Shown in pieces: positions 57,933 through 64,000 of a stretch of DNA of 64,000 bases; positions within the stretch are counted from its first letter, which is position 1, and every line of letters starts with the position of its first letter. The notes under the pieces are model-generated. The model was not told the origin of the DNA. It ran no database searches and saw only the letters and a list, made by a program, of their open reading frames with translations. Source of the stretch: Streptomyces canus. GTDB lineage: Bacteria; Actinomycetota; Actinomycetes; Streptomycetales; Streptomycetaceae. Where the stretch lies: assembly GCF_001514145.1 (NCBI RefSeq), contig NZ_KQ948656.1, positions 496,001 to 560,000 on the forward strand, read 5' to 3'. The translations under genes were made by a program, and so were the position numbers.

Positions 57933-59546
57933 ATGGCGGACACCGCGACCACCCCGCCGACCGGCCCCGGCACCCCGGCCCCGGTGGCCGAGGCGACCGG
58001 CATCAGCAAACGATTCGGCGCGACCGTCGCGCTGCGCGACGCCCGTATCATCGTCGCCCCGGGCGAGTCGCACGCCCTGGTCGGACGCAACGGCGCCGGC
58101 AAGTCGACACTCGTGTCCATCCTCACCGGCCTCCAGCAGCCCGACACCGGAACCCTGCGCTTCTCCGGCGAACCGGCGCCCGACTTCGGCGACATCGACG
58201 CCTGGCGCTCCCGGGTCGCCTGTGTGTATCAGCGCTCCACCGTCATCGGTGACCTGACCGTCGCCGAGAACCTCTTCCTGAACCGGCAGAGCGCCGGGGC
58301 GGTGCAGCCCATCCGTTGGCGGCAACTGCGCCGACGAGCCGAGGAGCTGCTCGCGGAGTATGGCGTGGCCGTCAACCCCGCCAAGCGGGCCAAGGAGCTC
58401 ACCGTCGAACAGCGGCAGTTCGTGGAGATCGCACGGGCCCTGTCCTTCGGTGCGCGCTTCATCATCCTCGATGAACCGACCGCCAAACTCGACGCCCGCG
58501 GCATCGACCGGCTCTTCGAAAAGCTCCGCGACCTCCAGCGCCAGGGTGTCGCCTTCCTGTTCATCTCCCACCACCTGCAAGAGGTCTACGACCTCTGCAG
58601 CACGGTCACGGTCTACCGGGACGCGGCCCACATCCTCACCGCCCCCGTCGCCGAACTCGGTCACCAGGCGCTGGTGGAGGCCATGACCGGCGAGTCGGCC
58701 TCCAAGGTCACCGCCACCATCGGCGAGCGTCTCGCCCCGCGGTCCGACTCCGCGGAACTCCTGGCGATCGACGGCCTGACACTGCCCGGTGTCTGCGAGG
58801 ACATCTCCCTCTCGGTCGGCTCCGGCGAGGTCGTCGGGCTGGCCGGCGCAACAGCGAGCGGCAATGTGCAGGTGGGTGAGGCCATCGCCGGTCTGCACCG
58901 CGCCAAGGACGGACGCATCACGGTCGGTGCCAGGACCGTACGCACCGGCAGCGTGCCTTCCGCGCTCGCCGCCGGAGTCGGGCTGGTCCCCGAGGACCGC
59001 CACCTCCAGGGGCTGGTGAACAACCGCAGCGTGGCGGAGAACGCGACACTGACCGTCACCGCCCAGCTCGGCCCGTTCGGCACGGTGCTGCCCGCCCGTA
59101 CCAAGGCGTTCGCCGGACGCATGATCCGGGACCTCGACATCAAGACGCCGGGAGCCGCCACGCCGGTCTCCGCCCTCTCCGGCGGCAACCAGCAGAAGGT
59201 CGTCGTCGCCCGCGCCCTGGCCACCGACCCTCACGTGCTGGTGGCCATCCGCCCGACCAACGGCGTGGACGTCAAGTCCAAGGAGTTCCTCCTGGGCCGC
59301 ATCCGGCAGGTCGCGGACGACGGCAAGGCCGCGCTGATCGTCTCCGACGAACTGGACGACCTGAAGGTCTGCGACCGGGTCGTCGTCATGTTCCACGGAC
59401 GCGTGGTCGCAGAGTTCGACCACGGCTGGAAGGACGAGGACCTCGTCGCCGCCATCGAAGGGGTCTCCGGCGAGGCGGCCCCCGTCACCACGTTCCCCGC
59501 ATCCGCCGTACCCGCCTCATCCGGCGCAGACGAGCACGGAAGGTAG
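57933..59546 (+). CDS. Sugar ABC transporter ATP-binding protein (two NBDs, degenerate second site)
   Basis: The 537-residue RbsA-class protein has NBD1 with Walker A GRNGAGKSTL, signature ELTVEQRQFVEIARAL and Walker B FIILDEPTAKL. NBD2 has P-loop region GLAGATASGNVQVGEAI (degenerate), signature SALSGGNQQKVVVARAL and HVLVAIRPTNGVDVKSKEF where Walker B LDEPT is expected, so the catalytic Glu is replaced. One canonical ATP site therefore remains. It energises sugar import with the adjacent permease, which starts 2 bp downstream. Confidence 0.93.
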   Translation: MADTATTPPTGPGTPAPVAEATGISKRFGATVALRDARIIVAPGESHALVGRNGAGKSTLVSILTGLQQPDTGTLRFSGEPAPDFGDIDAWRSRVACVYQRSTVIGDLTVAENLFLNRQSAGAVQPIRWRQLRRRAEELLAEYGVAVNPAKRAKELTVEQRQFVEIARALSFGARFIILDEPTAKLDARGIDRLFEKLRDLQRQGVAFLFISHHLQEVYDLCSTVTVYRDAAHILTAPVAELGHQALVEAMTGESASKVTATIGERLAPRSDSAELLAIDGLTLPGVCEDISLSVGSGEVVGLAGATASGNVQVGEAIAGLHRAKDGRITVGARTVRTGSVPSALAAGVGLVPEDRHLQGLVNNRSVAENATLTVTAQLGPFGTVLPARTKAFAGRMIRDLDIKTPGAATPVSALSGGNQQKVVVARALATDPHVLVAIRPTNGVDVKSKEFLLGRIRQVADDGKAALIVSDELDDLKVCDRVVVMFHGRVVAEFDHGWKDEDLVAAIEGVSGEAAPVTTFPASAVPASSGADEHGR

Positions 59547-59548
59547 TC

Positions 59549-60592
59549 ATGTCCGCCACCACAGATCTCACCGAGCCCGCAGTGAGCCCGGCCGAGCCGG
59601 CCGCCGCGGACGTCACACGCCGCCGGGTCGACCTCGGGCGCTTCCGTGAACTGTCCCTGGTCCCGGCGATCCTCGTCCTGGGCCTGATCGGGTTCATCGT
59701 CTCGCCGGCCTTCCTCACCTCCGACAACCTCATCGGTGTGCTCCAGCAGTCCACCGAGCTCAGCCTGCTGGTCCTCGCCACGACCTTCATCCTGATCAGC
59801 GGACGGATGGACCTGTCCCTGGAGTCCACCATCGGCGTGGCCCCTGTCATCGCCGTGTGGCTCGTGCTGCCGACCAGTGGCGGACGGTTCAACGGACTGG
59901 GTCTTCTCCCCGAGTGGACGGCGGTCCCGCTCTGTCTGCTGGTCGGCGCCCTCATCGGCGCCGTCAACGGCTTCCTCATCCTCAAGCTGCGCCTCAACGG
60001 CTTCATCGTCACCCTCGGCGCCCTGACCATGCTCCGCGGGCTGCAGGTCGCCCTCTCCGAGGGCCAGTCCATCGTGGAGCTGCCCTCCTCCTTCACCTAC
60101 CTGGGCAAGGCGTCCTGGCTGGGCATGCCCGCCGCCATCTGGGTGTGCGGGCTGCTCTTCGCCATCGGCGGCAGCGCCCTGGCCTGGCTGCGGCACGGCC
60201 GGGCGCTGTACGCGATCGGCGGCAACTCGGAGGCCGCCCGCACCGCGGGCATCCGGGTCGACCGCATCGTGTGGATCGTCCTCATCGCCGGCAGCGTCCT
60301 CGCCGCGTTCGCCGGCATCCTCTACAGCGGCCACTACGGCTCCATCTCCGCCACCCAGGGCAGCGGCTGGATCTTCCAGGTCTTCGCCGCGACCGTCATC
60401 GGCGGCGTCAGCCTCAACGGCGGCAAGGGCTCCGTGTTCGGCGCGCTCACCGGTGTGCTGACGCTCCAACTGGTCGTGAACGTCATGACGTTGGCGGGCG
60501 TACCTCCGCTGTGGAACCAGTTCCTCAACGGCGCCATCATCATCGTCGCCCTGATCATCTCCCGGTTCGCTTCCGGCGAGAAGCAGGAATAG
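59549..60592 (+). CDS. Sugar ABC transporter permease (probable L-fucose)
   Basis: The 347-residue RbsC-class permease has about ten membrane segments, including LSLVPAILVLGLIGFIVSPA, LSLLVLATTFILISGRMDLS, VPLCLLVGALIGAVNGFLIL and LIAGSVLAAFAGILYSGHYG. The cytoplasmic coupling segment is AIGGNSEAARTAGIRVDRIV. It forms the channel with the ATPase whose stop lies 2 bp upstream. Confidence 0.93.
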   Translation: MSATTDLTEPAVSPAEPAAADVTRRRVDLGRFRELSLVPAILVLGLIGFIVSPAFLTSDNLIGVLQQSTELSLLVLATTFILISGRMDLSLESTIGVAPVIAVWLVLPTSGGRFNGLGLLPEWTAVPLCLLVGALIGAVNGFLILKLRLNGFIVTLGALTMLRGLQVALSEGQSIVELPSSFTYLGKASWLGMPAAIWVCGLLFAIGGSALAWLRHGRALYAIGGNSEAARTAGIRVDRIVWIVLIAGSVLAAFAGILYSGHYGSISATQGSGWIFQVFAATVIGGVSLNGGKGSVFGALTGVLTLQLVVNVMTLAGVPPLWNQFLNGAIIIVALIISRFASGEKQE

Positions 60593-60603
60593 CCACGCGC
60601 GGA

Positions 60604-60648
60604 CCGGCGGCTCCGCCCGCCACGGGGCACACCCGGCGGAGCCGCCGG
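60604..60648. terminator. Hairpin after the permease gene
   Basis: Perfect 14-bp arms ccggcggctccgcc (60604-60617) and ggcggagccgccgg (60635-60648) with a 17-base loop follow the permease stop by 11 bases and precede the GntR gene by 32 bases. It is a terminator or attenuator that would give the regulator lower or independent expression. Confidence 0.7.
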
Positions 60649-60680
60649 CCGGCATTCCCCCCACTCAGAGAGGCTCCGTC

Positions 60681-61382
60681 GTGGCACTCACGGACGAGGC
60701 GATCGACAAGATCAAGGCGATGATCGTCGCCGGTGAACTCGCACCCGGCTCCCGACTGCCCAAGGAGGAGGACCTCGCAGGACAGCTCGGCCTGTCCCGG
60801 AACTCCCTGCGCGAAGCCGTCCGGGCACTGACCGCCATGCGGATCCTGATCACCCGGCAGGGCGACGGCACGTACGTGTCCAGCCTGGAGCCCCATCTCC
60901 TGCTGGAAAGCCTCTCCTTCGCCGCCGACGTCTCCCAGGGCCACACGGCTCTGCAGCTGCTCCAGGTACGCCGGCTGCTCGAACCGCAGGCGACAGGGCT
61001 GGCCGCCGCGCTGCTGAAGCAGAAGGATCTCCAGGAACTGCGCAACATCCTCGACCGGTCCCGGACCGTCACCACCGTCGAGGAGTTCGTCGCCCACGAC
61101 ATCGCCTTCCACCTCAGGATCGTCGAAGCCGTCGGCAACCCCGTGCTGTCGATGCTGCTGCAAGTGCTCTCCACCCGCACCCAGCGTGTCCGTATCGTCC
61201 GCGGCAGCCAGGCCGATCACGCCCTCAACAACGCCCACGACGACCACGAGCAGATCCTCAGCGCGCTTCAGTCACGCGACGCCCTGCTCGCCACCGCTGC
61301 GGCGACCGTCCACATCACGGCCGTGGAGCAGTGGCTGGCCAGCAGCCTGACCGACGACCCGACACGAGCGATCGTCGACTGA
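60681..61382 (+). CDS. FadR-type GntR family transcriptional regulator
   Basis: The 233-residue protein has the GntR winged helix IDKIKAMIVAGELAPGSRLP, KEEDLAGQLGLSRNSLREAV and RALTAMRILITRQGDGTYV, then an all-helical FCD domain (LLQVRRLLEPQATGLAAALL, VAHDIAFHLRIVEAVGNPVL, DDHEQILSALQSRDALLATA) with the Asp and His metal ligands of that family. FCD domains bind small organic acids or sugars. It is the natural regulator of both fucose operons. The GTG at 60681 follows AGAGAGG. Confidence 0.93.
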   Translation: MALTDEAIDKIKAMIVAGELAPGSRLPKEEDLAGQLGLSRNSLREAVRALTAMRILITRQGDGTYVSSLEPHLLLESLSFAADVSQGHTALQLLQVRRLLEPQATGLAAALLKQKDLQELRNILDRSRTVTTVEEFVAHDIAFHLRIVEAVGNPVLSMLLQVLSTRTQRVRIVRGSQADHALNNAHDDHEQILSALQSRDALLATAAATVHITAVEQWLASSLTDDPTRAIVD

Positions 61383-61438
61383 CCTCACGCACCCCGAAGG
61401 CAGGAGCAGGCCGAGTTTCGGCTTGAAGCCGATGCGAC

Positions 61439-61530
61439 CTACCCGGCGCCCTGGGCGAGGAGCAGTTCGACGTCATCATCGACCCCGTCGGCGGACGCCA
61501 GCGGACTGCCCTCGTCGTCGGCGCCCCGGA
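61439..61530 (+). pseudogene. Zinc-type/quinone oxidoreductase fragment
   Basis: A short frame reads ALGEEQFDVIIDPVGGRQRT, matching the DVVxDPVGG segment of medium-chain quinone oxidoreductases. Nothing before or after it in frame continues the fold. It is a roughly 30-codon remnant downstream of the GntR gene. Confidence 0.4.
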
Positions 61531-61797
61531 GGCGGCACTCACGACAGTGAAGGGCTGCCTGCAGTACTCGAACGCACCACGTCGCGCAGGGAGCCCTGTC
61601 GGCGTGGCTGCGTTCTTTCGAAGGACCGGCGTTCACTTCGGACGGCGTCGGCGGGAGCAGGTCACCCGGGACCGCGGCCGGAGTGCGGCACAAGCGGCCC
61701 GATCCGACCGGTTATCCGAACAGCCGCCGCTGGACGGCACGCCGGTAGTCCCTGATGGCCTCGTAGATGGCCGCATGCTCCTCGACCGCGGTTCCTG

Positions 61798-62079
61798 CTA
61801 CTCGGCACCCGACACGAAGCAGTACGAACCGAGGGCTCCGGCGTCAGCCTCGAGGGCAATCGACACTTCACCGAGGCACTGCGTCACACACCCGTCGCGC
61901 ACCCGGACCCCGAGGCCGCGCTGGACTTCGCGTACCGACTGATCTACGCCACGATCGCGCACCGCATCACCCAGGGCGAGTTCCTGGAGTCCGACCGTCC
62001 GCTGCCCTGGACCGAACTGCGCAGCCACCTCCAGTCCGCGATCGTCTCCTACCTCCTCGATGCCCCGCGGGTCCGCTGA
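61798..62079 (+). pseudogene. TetR-type regulator C-terminal relic
   Basis: The frame ending in the TGA at 62077-62079 gives LLLGTRHEAVRTEGSGVSLE, HPDPEAALDFAYRLIYATIA, HRITQGEFLESDRPLPWTEL and RSHLQSAIVSYLLDAPRVR, the pattern of a TetR ligand-binding domain's last helices. No helix-turn-helix is present upstream. It is decayed, and the codon bias is still typical of the genome. Confidence 0.5.
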
Positions 62080-62174
62080 GCCCGGACTCACGTTCGCACA
62101 GAGGTGCGCGCACGGCCCTTGACGGGCGGTGTGGCTGGATGCGAGATGTCCTTGCTTCACCTCCACGCAGGCAA

Positions 62175-62224
62175 CGGAGCTCCCGTCGTCAGTCCGACTC
62201 GACGGACTGACGACGGGAGCTCCG
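62175..62224. terminator. 22-bp perfect-stem terminator after the fucosidase gene
   Basis: Twenty-two-base perfect arms (62175-62196 and 62203-62224) flank the 6-base loop actcga. Reading leftward, the hairpin starts 80 bases after the fucosidase stop codon. It is the strongest hairpin in the window and serves the minus-strand fucosidase transcript. Confidence 0.9.
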
Positions 62225-62303
62225 CACCCCCACTACTTCTCAACACACAGGTTCGCGAACCCCCTTGTCACCAGGCGCGTACCCCTGACTACCCGGTCTT
62301 GGA

Positions 62304-64000
62304 TCAAGCCTTGAACGTCCACATCAGGTTGGTGCTGTCCTGCCACGTCCACTGCTTGACCACGGCCCCTTCGGCGACCATGCCGCCGCCGTCGAGGACC
62401 AGTCCCGTGGTGCGGTTGGCGATCGAGTACCGGCCCTGGCCGCGGTGGGTGATCTGCCACTGCTGGTTGGCGCCGCCGTTCCAGGGGGCCTGCCGGGCCG
62501 GGTCGCCGTTGCCGGTGGCGCCCCAGCCGTCGGCGGCCAGGCCGTTGGTGCGGTTGACGAGCCGGTAGTACCCGTTCCCGAGTTCGATCGCCTGCCACTG
62601 GACGTTGGCGCTGTCCACGATCTCCCACTGTTTCAGGTTCGAGCCGCTGGAGAACGTGCCGCCACTGTCCAGCACCAGGCCGCTCGTGACGTTGCCCAGG
62701 CGGAAGTACGTGGCCGGGTTGAACGTCACCTTCAGCGAGGCGATGGCGTCGTTGTTGCCGGTCGTCCGGAGGTCGGCGGCGTTCGAGGTGAACGTCCAGG
62801 CGGTGCCGGTGAAGTTGTCGCCGGAGTAGCCGATCACCTGGAAGCCGTCGGGCACCAGGATGGACGAGGCCTGGGCGGGCCCCAGACCGGCGGCGGCCAG
62901 CTGGGAGGAGGTGTAACTGCCCAGCTGCAGAACGCCGCGGGTGCCTTGGTAGCCGACGTTCTGGAACACCGTCGGTGAGACCCTCGTGGGCATGCCCTGG
63001 ACCTCCACGCACACCACGGGGAGAGTGGCGTTCGGCGCGGTGGCCGGCACGGTGACGTTGATCTGGTCGGTGACGGTGTACGAGAGCGAGACCGAGGGGT
63101 TGTTCAGCAGATAGACGCGGCTGATCGTGTTGTCCATCCTCGGGATCCGCAGCTGGCCGTTCGTGGGCCAGGTGAAGACATGGGCGAAGAGCTTGCCGTT
63201 CTTCTTGGTGAGCTTCCCCCACGAAGGTTCGGTGGCGAACGGGCTGCCGCTGGTCCCGTGGATGCTGTCGCTGTGCGTCGACATCCATGAGGCCAGGCCG
63301 TTCAGAACGGTCTGGGTTCCCGCTGTGACCGAGCCATCGCCCTTGGGGCCGATGTTCAACAGGAGGTTGCCGTCCCGGGAGACCACCGTGACGAGCTCTT
63401 GGACGATGTCCTTGAGGGATCTGTAGGAGTTCTCACTCGACGCGTTGTAACCCCAGGCGCCGTTCATGGTGGCGCACCGCTCCCACGGTCGGCTCATCGG
63501 CTCGCCGGGTATTCCGAACTCCGCGACCGCGTAGTCACCGAGACGGTGGTCCCGCTTGACCCGTTCGTTGACGATGAGGTTGGGCTTGCGGGCCATCAGC
63601 CAGTTGTAGAGGTCGACGCCGTCCGCTTCCAGCCACCAGTTTTCCAGGGTGGGGCTGGAGGGCTCGCCGAACCAGTCCCCGTCGAACCACAGCAGTGCCG
63701 GGTCGTAGCGGTCCAGCAGTTCCTGGAGCTGCGCCTTCATGTCGGCGATGTAGGCGGTGCGGGCGGCCTGCGACGACATGGTCGTCAGGCCGTTGTCGTG
63801 GCGGTCGGTCTGGGAAGGGTGGTCCCAGTCGAGGATCGAGTAGTACAGGCAGAACTTGATCCCGCGGCTCTCGCACTCGTTCCTGAGGTTCATGAGCGGG
63901 TCGCTCTGGACCCCGCCGAAGTCGTGCAGGTTGTACAGCTTGGTGCCGGTGGTGTCCTTGAAGCCCGCGACGTTGGAGTCCCACATCGCGTAGCCCTCGT
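62304..64000 (-). CDS. Secreted alpha-L-fucosidase (GH29) with crystallin-like and ricin-type domains, 5' end outside window
   Basis: About 565 codons are visible; the N-terminus, with any signal peptide, is beyond the right edge (the frame is open to base 64000 and reads EGYAMWDSNVAGFKDTTG). The GH29 domain includes PALLWFDGDWFGEPSSPTLE with the probable nucleophile Asp in WFDG, NLIVNERVKRDHRLGDYAVA and DGNLLLNIGPKGDGSV. A beta/gamma-crystallin-like module follows (VFQNVGYQGTRGVLQLGSYT, ILVPDGFQVIGYSGDNFTG), then a ricin-type beta-trefoil (YYRLVNRTNGLAADGWG, QWQITHRGQGRYSIANRTTG). It would release L-fucose from glycans outside the cell for the adjacent transporter and pathway. Confidence 0.93.
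   Translation of the reverse strand, partial: EGYAMWDSNVAGFKDTTGTKLYNLHDFGGVQSDPLMNLRNECESRGIKFCLYYSILDWDHPSQTDRHDNGLTTMSSQAARTAYIADMKAQLQELLDRYDPALLWFDGDWFGEPSSPTLENWWLEADGVDLYNWLMARKPNLIVNERVKRDHRLGDYAVAEFGIPGEPMSRPWERCATMNGAWGYNASSENSYRSLKDIVQELVTVVSRDGNLLLNIGPKGDGSVTAGTQTVLNGLASWMSTHSDSIHGTSGSPFATEPSWGKLTKKNGKLFAHVFTWPTNGQLRIPRMDNTISRVYLLNNPSVSLSYTVTDQINVTVPATAPNATLPVVCVEVQGMPTRVSPTVFQNVGYQGTRGVLQLGSYTSSQLAAAGLGPAQASSILVPDGFQVIGYSGDNFTGTAWTFTSNAADLRTTGNNDAIASLKVTFNPATYFRLGNVTSGLVLDSGGTFSSGSNLKQWEIVDSANVQWQAIELGNGYYRLVNRTNGLAADGWGATGNGDPARQAPWNGGANQQWQITHRGQGRYSIANRTTGLVLDGGGMVAEGAVVKQWTWQDSTNLMWTFKA

Overview
The window comes from the chromosome of a high-GC actinomycete, almost certainly Streptomyces. 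Third codon positions are nearly all G or C, GTG starts are common, genes overlap by 4 bases in long operons, and several families are typical of the genus: a LAL-type LuxR regulator, an ECF sigma factor with a SnoaL-like tail, a GAP-family membrane protein, an S1-like small protein and a DUF5707-like secreted protein. No tRNA, rRNA, CRISPR array or prophage was seen.

Region 1 (1-12500) is accessory, partly decayed DNA. It opens with the last codons of a GH78-like rhamnosidase and then mixes small intact genes with relics. The intact genes are a GNAT acetyltransferase, a DUF5707-like secreted protein, a MarR/LLM oxidoreductase pair, a dihydrofolate reductase-like protein, an ECF sigma factor, glutamate decarboxylase and a GAP-family protein. 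The relics come from at least four transposase families (IS30, IS5, IS256, ISL3) plus two frameshifted peptidoglycan-binding ORFs and a broken S1-domain gene.

Region 2 (12500-24000) is housekeeping-like: an NfeD/SPFH membrane pair, a SulP anion transporter with a divergent MerR regulator and a 24-bp palindrome, a membrane-anchored WD40 protein divergent from a 947-residue LAL regulator, an HxlR regulator, an RNase J and a spermidine synthase-like protein.

Region 3 (24000-39000) looks like a sugar-acid catabolic island. It has an ABC importer, an IclR regulator, a cyclase-family hydrolase, two D-2-hydroxyacid dehydrogenases, two 3-hydroxyisobutyrate dehydrogenase-type enzymes, 6-phosphogluconate dehydrogenase, an FGGY (gluconate-type) kinase, a 5-ketogluconate reductase-like SDR and an L-idonate dehydrogenase-like enzyme. 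The core steps would be L-idonate -> 5-ketogluconate -> gluconate -> 6-phosphogluconate -> ribulose 5-phosphate. A palindromic motif, CAnCATGnTG, recurs at the promoter regions of this island.

Region 4 (39000-46300) holds an atypical SDR lacking the catalytic Tyr and Lys under a 29-bp palindrome, then an aromatic-ring catabolic operon: MhpA-type hydroxylase, extradiol dioxygenase, FAH-type hydrolase and acetoacetate-CoA ligase. A divergent TetR regulator and two near-identical 14-bp palindromes control it.

Region 5 (46600-64000) is an L-fucose utilisation locus. Nine tightly packed minus-strand genes encode the non-phosphorylative L-fucose pathway (mutarotase, dehydrogenase, lactonase, fuconate dehydratase, second dehydrogenase, diketo-acid hydrolase) followed by LutABC, which would oxidise the L-lactate released. 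A divergent operon carries an ABC importer and a FadR-type GntR regulator, and a secreted multidomain alpha-L-fucosidase runs off the right edge. Four copies of a palindromic site resembling ATACATCsGATGTAT flank the operons and are the best candidate operator. A GH6 cellulase pseudogene lies at the left border.
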